From Pararhizobium sp. (GTDB lineage: Bacteria; Pseudomonadota; Alphaproteobacteria; Rhizobiales; Rhizobiaceae): a stretch of DNA of 64,000 nt. A model generated the notes under the pieces. That model worked only from the letters and a program-made list of their open reading frames with translations, did not search any database and was not told the origin of the DNA. A program made the position numbers and the translations under genes. This document shows, in pieces, positions 1-8,150 of this stretch. The stretch covers positions 1,364,001-1,428,000 of the forward strand of contig CP051237.1 in NCBI GenBank assembly GCA_017794825.1, given 5' to 3'. Position 1 is the stretch's first letter; the number at the start of each line of letters is the position of its first letter.

Positions 1-1143
1 GGAATAAAGCGCAGCGCGAATTGGGGAGACGTTCTCGATGGCCAGCATGTACACGAGCACCACGATCGGCAGCAGAAGATGCCCCCACTGACGCAATACG
101 GCGACCGCCTGAGGCAATTCCTCTTTCTTCAAACCGCGCAAACCGCGCTTGCCGGCCTCCAGATCGACGATCAGATAGACGCTGAGGAAGTAAAGAAACG
201 CGGGAAGGATCGCGGCAATGATGATCTCGCCATAGGGCACCCGGACGAACTCGGCCATCAGGAACGCGCCGGCCCCCATGATGGGCGGCATGATCTGGCC
301 GCCCGTGGAGGCGACAGCCTCGATGGCGCCGGCGAACACGGCCTTGAAGCCCGCCCGCTTCATGAGCGGAATTGTCAAGGCGCCCGTAGTCACGACATTG
401 CCGATGCCGGTGCCCGACACCGTTCCCATCAGGGCGCTTGCAAATATGCTGACCTTTGCGGGGCCGCCGCGCGAACGGCCGGCTATGCTGTACGCCAGGT
501 CGATGTAGAAATCGCCGGCTTTCGAGAATTGCAGCATCGCGCCGAACAGGATGAACAGATAGATATACGTCGACGAGACGCCAATCGGGATGCCGTAGAC
601 GCCGTCCATGCTGAACAGGAAGCTGACGACACGCTCCCAACTGAAGGAGCGATTGACGAAGATCCCCGGCGCATACCCTCCAAACAGGCTGTAGGCGAGC
701 ATCAGCAGAATGATGATGACCAGCGCCCAGCCGACGGCGCGACGAGTGAGTTCCAATACGAGCAAGAGAATTATACCGCCGAACACCAGGTCGAGATCGG
801 TGGGCATGACACCGTAGCGGTAGATCATGCTCGGTCCTTCCACCAGGGTGTAAATCGTCGACGCCAGACCGGCGATTATCAGGATCACGTCGCTCCAGTG
901 AACGCGCGCCACGGCGCCCTTCCATCCAGCGTACAGCAACGGCACGAGGACGAACGGGATAAGAAGGTGGAAGGCTCGAAGATTGAGAACGCCGGGGGAC
1001 TGGATTCCAAGCCAGTATATATGCGCAAGAGCCGCTACGACGCAGAAGCCGGCCACGAACCACCCGATCCGCTGCCCAAGCTCGCGCTGACTCGTCTCGG
1101 GGGTCTGCACGGACACGGACTCTGCGGTTGCTGCTTCTGTCAC
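1..1143 (-). CDS. TRAP transporter fused permease (TAXI type), C-terminus beyond window
   Basis: This is the inner-membrane permease of a TAXI-type TRAP transporter, with DctQ-like and DctM-like parts fused, using an ion gradient to import an organic acid. The 381 visible codons have many hydrophobic segments and the DctM signatures GTGIGN and STGGQIMPPIMGAGAF. A GTG at 1143 is preceded by GGGTGGAG, and the frame stays open to base 1, so the gene is cut by the window edge. It follows the binding protein at 1239 after 95 bp that carry hairpins. Family assignment is firm; the substrate is unknown, and enzymes nearby suggest an acid processed by the flavin oxygenase cluster. Confidence 0.9.
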   Translation of the reverse strand, partial: MTEAATAESVSVQTPETSQRELGQRIGWFVAGFCVVAALAHIYWLGIQSPGVLNLRAFHLLIPFVLVPLLYAGWKGAVARVHWSDVILIIAGLASTIYTLVEGPSMIYRYGVMPTDLDLVFGGIILLLVLELTRRAVGWALVIIILLMLAYSLFGGYAPGIFVNRSFSWERVVSFLFSMDGVYGIPIGVSSTYIYLFILFGAMLQFSKAGDFYIDLAYSIAGRSRGGPAKVSIFASALMGTVSGTGIGNVVTTGALTIPLMKRAGFKAVFAGAIEAVASTGGQIMPPIMGAGAFLMAEFVRVPYGEIIIAAILPAFLYFLSVYLIVDLEAGKRGLRGLKKEELPQAVAVLRQWGHLLLPIVVLVYMLAIENVSPIRAALYS

Positions 1144-1212
1144 TGGTTCTCCACCCTCAATCGTTGGCCGGCGCTGCTACACAATAGCGCACCGGCCCGC
1201 AGTTCTCTGTCG

Positions 1213-1229
1213 CGGACCACTGCGGTCCG
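1213..1229 (-). promoter_or_regulatory. Intercistronic hairpin after TAXI binding protein gene
   Basis: CGGACC and GGTCCG form a 6-bp stem with a 5-nt loop just downstream of the TAXI gene. A second imperfect GC-rich hairpin lies between about 1158 and 1190. No T-run follows, so this is more likely a 3' stabiliser or partial attenuator than a full terminator. Confidence 0.5.
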
Positions 1230-1238
1230 AGCTGCCGA

Positions 1239-2225
1239 TTACTCCTTGGGAGGAGCAGCCTGGCGCATTTCGACGCCGCGTTCTTCATAGTAACGTTTTG
1301 CGGCGGGGTGGAACGGGGTCGGAATCCCGCGCACATTTTCCAGCTTGGTCTGGTCGAAATTCGGATGCGCCTGAGCGAGTTTGTCAGTGTTCGCATAAAC
1401 GGCGTCAAGAAGCTCTGTCACGAAATCGTCCGGCAGATCCGGCGACCCGATCATGAAGTTCATCTGGCCGACCGTATTCAGGTCATCCTGCAGGCCATTG
1501 TAAGTCTCGGCCTTGAGCGTGACCGGCGCATAGTAAGGATATTCCTCAAGGAACCCTTCAATCTGCGCATCGTCGAGTTCGAGGAACCGAAGATCCCGAT
1601 TGACTTCCAGTTCCTGCATGAAACCGGCCGGATGGCCTGCTATATAGAGTATCGCGTCAGCAAGTCCGTCACGAAGCAAACCGCCGGTGTCTTCCCAGCT
1701 TGCATTTACAAATCGCGCCGGCTCAACCCCGAGGTAACCCATCAATTCACGGGAAATCGTGTCGCTGCCGCCGCCGGGAACGCCAACAGCCAATTGCTTG
1801 CCTTCGAGATCCTCGAAACTCTCGATATCGCTGTCCGCCAGCGTGACAACGGTCATGTACGTTGGAAACGCAGGATGCAGGCCGACGAAATTCTGGTACT
1901 TCGTGCCATTCGCCCAACCGAGACCATTATATCCGATATAGGACTGGCTGCTCGCCGTTATGCCGAAATCGGTTTCGCCGCCGCTGACGAGCATGATGTT
2001 CTGGGACGAACCGCCCGGCTCCTGGGAGATGGACAGGTCCTTGAAGTGTTCGGTAACGACCGGAATCCAGGCCGCAACATATGTGACGTAGAGACTTCCG
2101 CCAACCTGGCTGGAAGCTGACATGACCGGCTTGGGCGCTTCAGGCTTGTCTTGTGCGTAGGCGCTCGAAAAAACGAGTACGGCCGCCGTCGCCGCGCCAA
2201 GTATCCTGGCTGAAAATTTCATCAT
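1239..2225 (-). CDS. TAXI family TRAP solute-binding protein
   Basis: This periplasmic binding protein feeds the TRAP permease at 1143. The start at 2225 (ATG ATG AAA) is chosen because GGAGGA lies just upstream and the protein then begins with a typical signal peptide ending AYAQ. The longer reading frame to 2273 lacks this. The 328-residue protein has TAXI-family features: SQNIMLVSGGETDFGI near residue 80 and GVPGGGSDTISRE near residue 145. TAXI proteins have been linked to glutamate or 2-oxoglutarate-like ligands, but specificity cannot be read here. It is the first gene of a two-gene transporter operon downstream of a putative LysR element at 2310-2345. Confidence 0.92.
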   Translation of the reverse strand: MMKFSARILGAATAAVLVFSSAYAQDKPEAPKPVMSASSQVGGSLYVTYVAAWIPVVTEHFKDLSISQEPGGSSQNIMLVSGGETDFGITASSQSYIGYNGLGWANGTKYQNFVGLHPAFPTYMTVVTLADSDIESFEDLEGKQLAVGVPGGGSDTISRELMGYLGVEPARFVNASWEDTGGLLRDGLADAILYIAGHPAGFMQELEVNRDLRFLELDDAQIEGFLEEYPYYAPVTLKAETYNGLQDDLNTVGQMNFMIGSPDLPDDFVTELLDAVYANTDKLAQAHPNFDQTKLENVRGIPTPFHPAAKRYYEERGVEMRQAAPPKE

Positions 2226-2309
2226 GGGTTCCTCCATCTTGCGTTGCTGCATGCGGACGCTGCTGCCCGGCACACAAAAGCGCTACCAAATCACTTCTGT
2301 GACCGAAAT

Positions 2310-2345
2310 GTCGCAAATGTGAATATAGACTTTCCATTTCATCAA
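2310..2345 (-). promoter_or_regulatory. LysR-regulon element, copy 1 (upstream of TAXI operon)
   Basis: Read on the minus strand, this stretch contains GGAAAG, CTATA, TTCACATT and GACATTT in the same order as at 6402-6438. There is a single 1-nt gap between the two. It lies about 85-120 nt upstream of the TAXI start. Confidence 0.55.
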
Positions 2346-2357
2346 TAGTCGCGATTT

Positions 2358-2912
2358 TCACGTGCGCCACGGAATGACCGCAGGATCCGGGACATCAACC
2401 TCGAAGGCGTTCAGCGTGTAGGCAAGGAGCGTATAATAGCCCACGAGACCAGTGAGATCGAGAACGCCATTCACGCCAAGATGGTGCTCCGCTTCAGCGA
2501 AGACGGCGTCGCTTGCCCTGCCTTCACGCGCAATTTCCAGCACGAATGCGTGGACCGCAGAATCCGCCGGATCGTCGAATTCAGGGGTTTGGCCGGCGGC
2601 AAGCGCCGCAAGCACGCCCTTCGAATACCCCTGTTTTTCGGCCAGCGGCGCATGGGCGTACCACTCGTAGTCGGCTTGCCAGCGCACGGCGACGACGAGG
2701 ATCGCCAGTTCGCGTAGTCTTTCAGGGACACTGCAACCATATCGAACGTAAACGCCCAGTTGTTCGACCGGAGAGGCAAGTCCCGGATTGTTCAGAAGGA
2801 CAGTGTGGGGTCCGCGAACGCCGCCACGGGCGCCGCCGGCTATCCGCTCATAAATCGCGCGCTGCTCGGGCTCGAGGCCGTTGGGGGAGGTAATTTCACG
2901 AATTCTGGCCAT
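2358..2912 (-). CDS. Carboxymuconolactone decarboxylase (AhpD-like) family protein
   Basis: The 184-residue protein belongs to the CMD/AhpD fold, whose members are decarboxylases in aromatic catabolism or peroxiredoxin-like hydroperoxide reductases. Conserved features include RELAILVVAVRW and, after it, E83 and H87 (YEWYAHAPLA). No CxxC redox pair is visible, which argues against an AhpD peroxidase. The start at 2912 (MARIREI) sits 13 nt after the alpha/beta hydrolase stop. The longer frame would overlap that gene, and the ribosome binding site is weak. It is the last gene of a flavin reductase, hydrolase, CMD operon. Confidence 0.85.
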   Translation of the reverse strand: MARIREITSPNGLEPEQRAIYERIAGGARGGVRGPHTVLLNNPGLASPVEQLGVYVRYGCSVPERLRELAILVVAVRWQADYEWYAHAPLAEKQGYSKGVLAALAAGQTPEFDDPADSAVHAFVLEIAREGRASDAVFAEAEHHLGVNGVLDLTGLVGYYTLLAYTLNAFEVDVPDPAVIPWRT

Positions 2913-2925
2913 TGCGACTATCTGT

Positions 2926-3690
2926 TTAGGAAATGAACTCAAGAATGGCCGCCGCAACCTCGTCCGGCTTCTCAACCGCGGAGATATGTCCGGCGTCGTC
3001 GATCAGCGCAAATTCTGAACCAGGCGTCGCGGCATGCATATCGCGCATGATCTGGGGCGGCGCTCCGGCGTCTTCAGCGCCAACGAGAAACAGTGTCGGC
3101 ACGCTCATCTCGGGAAGTCGTCTGGCGTAGTCGAGTTCGCGAAGCGCTCTTGCGCAACCGATATAGCCGTCGGCGCTCGTGCGTTTCACCATGGCCCTCA
3201 TACGCTCCATCCCTGCTGCGTCGGATTTGAAGGCGTCTGTAAACCAGCGCTGAACTGTCGGTTCGGCTATGGCTTCAATGCCTCCCGCTTTGACTTTGGC
3301 GATCCGGTCGCTCCATGAATCGCGGTAGGACGATGGTGCGTCAGCCCTGGCGTCGCAGACAACGAGACGGTCCAGCCGATCGGCGTGTTTGAGGCCCAGG
3401 CCCATGCCGACCATGCCGCCCATCGAGAGGCCCACGAAACATGTCTTTGCGATCTCGAGACCATCGAGGAGTTCGATGACGTCCTGCTCCAGTTCCGAAA
3501 GCGTAAAGGCGTCGGACTTTGCCGGAGAATCGCCGTGGCCGCGTGCGTCATAGCGCAGCACCCGAAACTTTCCCTCCAGCGCAGACATGACTCCGTCCCA
3601 CATGGAAAGGTCCGTCGCCAGACTATGCGCGAGCGTGACCACAGGCGCGTCCTGCAGGCCGGTCATACGATAATTGAGACTGGTTTTCAC
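2926..3690 (-). CDS. Alpha/beta hydrolase, 3-oxoadipate enol-lactonase-like
   Basis: The 254-residue protein has an alpha/beta hydrolase fold with nucleophile elbow GLSMGG (Ser89), acid D207 (GAEDAGAP) and His235 (DAGHIS). The overall layout resembles PcaD enol-lactonases and RutD-like hydrolases. The GTG start at 3690 is well supported by GGGAGGAATT. It lies 28 nt after the flavin reductase gene and just before the CMD protein. A hydrolase paired with a CMD protein recalls the protocatechuate branch, but no other pca gene is nearby, so the substrate is more likely a product of the flavin monooxygenase system. Confidence 0.88.
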   Translation of the reverse strand: MKTSLNYRMTGLQDAPVVTLAHSLATDLSMWDGVMSALEGKFRVLRYDARGHGDSPAKSDAFTLSELEQDVIELLDGLEIAKTCFVGLSMGGMVGMGLGLKHADRLDRLVVCDARADAPSSYRDSWSDRIAKVKAGGIEAIAEPTVQRWFTDAFKSDAAGMERMRAMVKRTSADGYIGCARALRELDYARRLPEMSVPTLFLVGAEDAGAPPQIMRDMHAATPGSEFALIDDAGHISAVEKPDEVAAAILEFIS

Positions 3691-3718
3691 AATTCCTCCC
3701 GGTATTCGGATGGGTCGG

Positions 3719-4219
3719 TTACGACAGGGCTCTACTGCAGAACTGACCGTCGTGGAAGATCAGCGGGTCGCCGCTTTCCAGCCGGCAGTCGGCCACCTCG
3801 CCGACGATGATGTCATGATCTCCACCGGGATGGACCGCGCTCAGGCGGCATGAGATGTGCGCGAGGCTGCCCGGAAGCAGCGGCAAACCCCACTCGTCCC
3901 GATGGACGCTCAATTCCTCGAACCGGCGCGCGCCGGCGCCCACGAAGCGCATGCACATATCCTGTTGCGCCTCTCCGAGCACATTGACGGCAAAGACGCC
4001 GCTGCGGATGATCGCGTCCCCCGTCGCGCTTCCCTTCTTCGAGCAGATCAGCAAGAGACAGGGATCGAGCGAGACGGATGTCAGCGAGTTGACGGTCATT
4101 CCGAATTGCGCGCCGGAGTGGGACGTGGTGACCACGGCGACGCCGGTTGCGAAATAGCCCATCGCCTTGCGAAATTCGCGCGGATTGATCGGATTTCGGG
4201 ACGGTTGTTCACATGACAT
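3719..4219 (-). CDS. Flavin reductase family protein (two-component monooxygenase reductase)
   Basis: The 166-residue protein is a flavin-reductase-like split-barrel protein. It starts with FRKAMGYFATGVAVVTT, followed by GMTVNSLTSVSLDP (flavin binding) and the C-terminal GDHDIIVGEV. Such proteins supply reduced FMN or FAD by NAD(P)H oxidation to a partner oxygenase. The obvious partner is the LLM oxygenase at 5215-6342, on the other side of the divergent LysR gene. The start ATG at 4219 follows AGAGAGGATC. It heads the operon with the hydrolase and CMD protein. Confidence 0.9.
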   Translation of the reverse strand: MSCEQPSRNPINPREFRKAMGYFATGVAVVTTSHSGAQFGMTVNSLTSVSLDPCLLLICSKKGSATGDAIIRSGVFAVNVLGEAQQDMCMRFVGAGARRFEELSVHRDEWGLPLLPGSLAHISCRLSAVHPGGDHDIIVGEVADCRLESGDPLIFHDGQFCSRALS

Positions 4220-4275
4220 GGACAGATCCTCTCTATTCCGACCAGAAAATATTTTCCCCCTTGCCCGGTGACGAG

Positions 4276-4312
4276 GTCTGAAATACGAAAATCATTATTT
4301 CCGTTTTGTCCG
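4276..4312. promoter_or_regulatory. LysR-regulon element, copy 2 (divergent LysR/flavin reductase promoter)
   Basis: This 37-bp element lies in the divergent intergenic region. Read on the minus strand it matches 6402-6438 in CGGACA, CGGAAA, TTTC, ATT and GAC at identical spacing. It contains a perfect inverted repeat GAAATA-N10-TATTTC at 4280-4301. Location next to the LysR start fits an autoregulatory LysR site. Confidence 0.6.
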
Positions 4313-4326
4313 AGACAAAGTGACTG

Positions 4327-5208
4327 ATGAACAAATTCAACGCCATCCGAATCTTCGCGCGCGTGACTGAATATGGCGGCTTTACCGCCGCCGCGGACAA
4401 GCTGGGAATATCCGTTTCCGCCGTCACCAAGGCGATTTCGCGCCTGGAAGACGAACTGGGCGCCCAGCTTTTCACCCGCACCACCCGGCAGATACGAATT
4501 ACGGATTACGGACAGGAATTCTATGAACGCTGCGTCCAGATCCTCGCCGACCTCGAGGAAGCAGAAAACTCGCTGAGGCACGGCGCGACGACGTCGCGCG
4601 GCCGCGTCCGCGTGGTGCTGCCATTTTCCTTTGGCCGGGTGACAGTGGTGCCCGAGCTTCCTCGCTTCGTCGAGCAATACCCGCTAATCGAACTGGAGCT
4701 CGATTTCAGCGACTCCGCCGTCGATATGATTGCGGAAGGATACGACATCGCCGTGCGCACCGGGGAGATATCGGATTCACGGCTCAATACCCGCGTTCTG
4801 ACCCGTGGACCTCAGGTTACCGTGGCCTCGCCTGCCTATTTCGAGCAGCACGGCGTTCCGGAAACGCCCGAAAGCCTCGCCGACCACCGTTGCATTGTCG
4901 GACGTTTCGGAAACGAGTGGTCTTTTCGTCACAAGAACTCGAACCGTTATTTCGTGCGCGTACCACGCACCTATGTCGTCAATAGCGGCGACGCGTTGCG
5001 TGAAGCCGCCGTCGCCGGTCTGGGGTTGGTGCAGGGCACGTGGTGGCTGATGCGGAAGGATATCGAATCCGGCCGCGTCGTTTCGGTGCTTGACGACTAC
5101 GCCGATGAGGGCATGCCCGTATCCATCCTTTATACGGCAAACCGGCATGTGCCCAGGAAGGTGCGCGCCTTCCTGGACTTCCTGATCGAAATCACGAAAA
5201 CCGATTAA
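4327..5208 (+). CDS. LysR family transcriptional regulator
   Basis: The 293-residue protein has an N-terminal winged helix (MNKFNAIRIFARVTEYGGF, then SVSAVTKAISRLEDELGAQL) and a periplasmic-binding-like effector domain. It is most like the LysR subgroup in which such TRTTR and TDYG patterns are common. It is divergent from the flavin reductase operon and convergent with the LLM oxygenase, whose stop is 6 nt from its own. It is the probable regulator of the TAXI transporter, reductase operon and oxygenase through the three shared elements. The effector is unknown. Confidence 0.93.
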   Translation: MNKFNAIRIFARVTEYGGFTAAADKLGISVSAVTKAISRLEDELGAQLFTRTTRQIRITDYGQEFYERCVQILADLEEAENSLRHGATTSRGRVRVVLPFSFGRVTVVPELPRFVEQYPLIELELDFSDSAVDMIAEGYDIAVRTGEISDSRLNTRVLTRGPQVTVASPAYFEQHGVPETPESLADHRCIVGRFGNEWSFRHKNSNRYFVRVPRTYVVNSGDALREAAVAGLGLVQGTWWLMRKDIESGRVVSVLDDYADEGMPVSILYTANRHVPRKVRAFLDFLIEITKTD

Positions 5209-5214
5209 AGCGGA

Positions 5215-6342
5215 TCAGCGCGCTGAGGCTGCGCGCACGGCGCTTTCGCCGGAAAGCGCTGCATTGACCCGCGGCATCACCTCTTCCGCCATCAACTGCA
5301 TGGAACGCTTGGCGAGGGCCGGGTCGACCCAGTCCATGCCGGCATACACCAGTTCGCCGAAATCGCCGACTTCCTCGCGCAGCGCGAGAACCTGGTCCAC
5401 GACCGAATTGACGGTTCCCGCGATCATCAGATTGTCCATGATAAGATCGTAGGTGATGGCGTTATCCGGTTGATCCTTGTCCGACTTGAAGACGAACAAC
5501 CGTCCGCTTCGGGTCAGCTTGCGCCGCATCTGCTCATAGTAAAAACGGTAGGGGCTGTTTGCGGCTTCGCGGCCATATTCAAGGGCCGTCTTCTCGTCGT
5601 CCGCTACAAAAATGGTTCGCCCAACACGCCAATCCGCCGGATCGGCCTCGAAGCCGGCTTCCGACTTGCCCTGCACATAGTTCGGCCAATGCGTCTTGAC
5701 CCATTTCGCAAGCAGGAAGTTTGCCGAAAAAGGATGGAAATCGCGCTTGCCCATGGCTATCACGCCCTTGGAATACGGAGCAAGCACCGTGCCGACGATT
5801 TCGGGCCGTGGTTGCTGCAGCGGCTTGTGCAGACGGCCGACGCCCAGCTCCAGCGCCATGGTCCGGCTCGTCGACACCTTGTAGCGATTGTTCGGCAAAT
5901 CGATATCGTATGGCGGTTCGCCTTCCCAGATCGCCAGAATGACATCGATTGCCTCCTGGAACATCTGATTGCGGTCTTCGTCTAGAATACCGAGAGCCTC
6001 GGCGTCCGTCGTCAAGGCGCCGGGACTCACGCCCAATATGAGACGACCATTCGAAAGATGATCCAGCATGGCCGCATGCGCAGCCACAAGAACGGGATGC
6101 GTCTGCGACAGGTTCGACGTGCCGGTCGCCAGCTTGATATTTTTGGTGTCCGAAACAAGCGAGCTCAGGAACAGCATGCTGCTGGTGATGTTTTCGTGAA
6201 CATCGCTAAGATGCTCGCCGATAAATGCATCATGGAAGCCGAGCTCGTCAGCCAGAATGACCGCTTCCCGGTCTTCGCGCAGGGTGTCAACCCACTTCCG
6301 TTCCGCCGGATGAACCGGCATGGTGAAGTATCCAAGCTTCAT
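5215..6342 (-). CDS. LLM class flavin-dependent oxygenase
   Basis: This is a bacterial-luciferase-fold FMN-dependent monooxygenase of 375 residues. MKLGYFTMPVHP at the start and GFHDAFIGEHLSDVHENI are typical of the family, as is LSNGRLILGVSPG. The start at 6342 is chosen because GAGGGAG lies 7 nt upstream; ATG 6348 is too close and TTG 6360 overlaps the site. It needs reduced flavin, probably from the reductase at 3719. Members of the family oxidise varied carbon or ring substrates, so the substrate is open. The putative LysR element lies about 60 nt upstream. Confidence 0.92.
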   Translation of the reverse strand: MKLGYFTMPVHPAERKWVDTLREDREAVILADELGFHDAFIGEHLSDVHENITSSMLFLSSLVSDTKNIKLATGTSNLSQTHPVLVAAHAAMLDHLSNGRLILGVSPGALTTDAEALGILDEDRNQMFQEAIDVILAIWEGEPPYDIDLPNNRYKVSTSRTMALELGVGRLHKPLQQPRPEIVGTVLAPYSKGVIAMGKRDFHPFSANFLLAKWVKTHWPNYVQGKSEAGFEADPADWRVGRTIFVADDEKTALEYGREAANSPYRFYYEQMRRKLTRSGRLFVFKSDKDQPDNAITYDLIMDNLMIAGTVNSVVDQVLALREEVGDFGELVYAGMDWVDPALAKRSMQLMAEEVMPRVNAALSGESAVRAASAR

Positions 6343-6401
6343 CTGCATTCTCCCTCGCAATTCTGAAGAGACGAATACGGGATGCGCTTTACAGAGAAAA
6401 T

Positions 6402-6438
6402 GTCCCTAATGTGAAATTTAGTCTTTCCGCAATGTCCG
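6402..6438 (-). promoter_or_regulatory. LysR-regulon element, copy 3 (upstream of LLM oxygenase)
   Basis: On the minus strand this 37-bp stretch reads CGGACA, then CGGAAAG, TTTCACATT and GGGACA. It matches 4276-4312 position for position in the blocks and copy 1 with one gap. It lies about 60-95 nt upstream of the oxygenase start. Confidence 0.6.
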
Positions 6439-6463
6439 AAACGAACCGGCCGCGAAAGGTTGT

Positions 6464-6937
6464 TCAGAAGGGTGAAGCAGAGGTGACGATACCGTCTTCA
6501 TCACTGTAGAGAAATTCGCCTGGCCGGAAGGTAACGCCGCCAAAGGAGACCGCGATATCGATGGCGCCTTCCGCCAACTTGGTTGATTTGCGGGGATTTG
6601 TACCGAGCGCCTTCACGCAGAAATCCATCTTGTCGAGCAGGGCCGAATCGCGAATCGCGCCGTTGACCACAAGACCGGTCCAGCCATTGCCCATGCCAAG
6701 ACCGGCGATCACGTCGCCGACCAGAGCGCTGCCCAGGGAGCCGCGCCCGTCGATCACGAGAACGCGACCCTCTCCGGGCTCCGAAAGCCGTTGTTTGACC
6801 AGAGCATTGTCCTGAAAGCAGGAGATCGTGGAAATCGGACCATGCATGCTTCGCCGCTTGCCGAATATCCGAAACTGAAGGTCGCAGGACGGCAGTGTTT
6901 CGTCACGGTCTATCAGGTCGGCGGTGGCAAAATTCAT
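6464..6937 (-). CDS. RraA family protein (oxaloacetate decarboxylase/HMG aldolase-like)
   Basis: The 157-residue protein has the RraA-like core: [28 protein letters not shown] and a C-terminal DEDGIV. R96 and D97 match the catalytic Arg-Asp pair of 4-hydroxy-4-methyl-2-oxoglutarate/4-carboxy-4-hydroxy-2-oxoadipate aldolases, and G74-D75 belongs to the phosphate/substrate loop. It could be an aldolase/decarboxylase acting late in the local pathway, rather than an RNase E inhibitor. The start at 6937 uses GGGAG 6 nt upstream. It is transcribed like the HDAC-like gene upstream, 96 nt away. Confidence 0.8.
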   Translation of the reverse strand: MNFATADLIDRDETLPSCDLQFRIFGKRRSMHGPISTISCFQDNALVKQRLSEPGEGRVLVIDGRGSLGSALVGDVIAGLGMGNGWTGLVVNGAIRDSALLDKMDFCVKALGTNPRKSTKLAEGAIDIAVSFGGVTFRPGEFLYSDEDGIVTSASPF

Positions 6938-7033
6938 GTTCATCTCCCATTGCAACAACCAGACCAGCTACCTCTTGATCGAGAACCCTGCAAGTTTCAA
7001 GGTTTGTCTTGACCCGCCGGCAAGACGGGAGAA

Positions 7034-8137
7034 TCAGGACGGGATCGATTGAACGAGTTCGGCGGCAGCGGAGATCTCCGCCGCCTGGTGCGGCAGAAGC
7101 TTCTGGCCACGATAGGCTGAAAGTTCCGAAAGAAACGGATCTTCGACGCCGGTGGCGACGCCGCTCAGCGTTTCCATCACCGCCAGGCCGCAATAGGGCA
7201 CGTAGGATGCGGAGTAGCCGCCTTCGTGGGTCATTATCAAACGCCCGCCGCACAACTCTTCAGCGGCGTCCATCAGCATCGCGGTCATCGCGCGGTAGGA
7301 ACCGCTGTGCAGCATCATACGGCCAAGCGGATCGAGGGCGGATGCGTCGAAACCCGAAAGAACCATGATGATGTCCGGCCTGTAACGGTGAAGCGCCGGA
7401 AGGATAATCAGCTCCATTGCGGCAAGATAGGCGCCGTGTCCGCTTCCGGCCGGAAGAGGGACGTTTATATTGTATCCGAGGCCGGCGCCGGCCCCGCGCT
7501 CTTCCCTGTCCCCGCTGTCTTTGGGATAGAGCCTGTCCTGGTGAAGCGACATGGTGAGCACGCCGGGATCCTCGTAGAAGGCGTCCTGCGTGCCGTTGCC
7601 GTGATGGACGTCCCAGTCGATTGTCGCAACGCGCTCAAAACCATGGCGCGCGCGGTTCTTCATTATCGCGACAGGCGCATTGCCGAAAATGCAAAACCCG
7701 CGGCCCCGGTCGCGCTCGGCATGGTGCCCAGGCGGCCTCACCAGCGCATAGCCATTGTCGATATCGCCGCGCAACACCGCATCCATCACCGCCGAGGCGC
7801 CGCCTGCGGCCAGGCAGGCGATTTCATATCCGCCCTGGCCGAAAGGCGTGATTTCGCCGGCGTCGCCGCCTGTAGCCTGACTGAGCGTGCGGACACGCTC
7901 CACGTGTTCCACGCTGTGAAACCGGCAGAGATCCTCCTGTGTGACAGGTTCGGAACTGATCCTGACCAGGCGATCGGTCAGTCCGGACACTTCCATCAGA
8001 TTGCGGAAACGCGCCTTCGTCGCGGAGTTTTCTGCGTGTTCACCCGGCTCGATCGTAAGGCCCGGCGTCTGCCAGGTCGCCGCCCTTCCCGTGTCGTGCC
8101 ACAGATAGAGTTCGTGAAAATTCCAACCGGTCTTCAT
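7034..8137 (-). CDS. Class II histone-deacetylase-like / acetylpolyamine amidohydrolase family
   Basis: The 367-residue zinc amidohydrolase carries RPPGHHAERDRGRGFC (H138, H139), IDWDVHHGNGTQ (D176 and H178 as metal ligands) and SGFDA (D264). All key residues of the arginase-deacetylase fold are present. Bacterial members remove acyl groups from small amides such as acetylpolyamines. Start MKTGWNFHELYLWHDTG at 8137 resembles family N-termini and has AAGG upstream; ATG 8149, directly after the previous stop, is an alternative. It is probably cotranscribed with the serine hydrolase upstream, so two amide or ester hydrolases sit together. Confidence 0.88.
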   Translation of the reverse strand: MKTGWNFHELYLWHDTGRAATWQTPGLTIEPGEHAENSATKARFRNLMEVSGLTDRLVRISSEPVTQEDLCRFHSVEHVERVRTLSQATGGDAGEITPFGQGGYEIACLAAGGASAVMDAVLRGDIDNGYALVRPPGHHAERDRGRGFCIFGNAPVAIMKNRARHGFERVATIDWDVHHGNGTQDAFYEDPGVLTMSLHQDRLYPKDSGDREERGAGAGLGYNINVPLPAGSGHGAYLAAMELIILPALHRYRPDIIMVLSGFDASALDPLGRMMLHSGSYRAMTAMLMDAAEELCGGRLIMTHEGGYSASYVPYCGLAVMETLSGVATGVEDPFLSELSAYRGQKLLPHQAAEISAAAELVQSIPS

Positions 8138-8150
8138 GGCCGCCTTCATA

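Noticed and set aside
79..1290. Plus-strand 403-codon frame
   Set aside because: It is the antisense shadow of the TRAP permease and TAXI genes, with no domain, and a charged, low-complexity translation.
2926..6342. Identification of the left cluster as the Rut uracil pathway
   Set aside because: LLM, reductase and hydrolase occur, but RutB, RutC, RutE and RutG equivalents are absent and the gene order differs.
7006..7026. GTCTTG-N9-CAAGAC hairpin between HDAC-like and RraA genes
   Set aside because: A 6-bp stem with long loop and no T-run is weak and can occur by chance.
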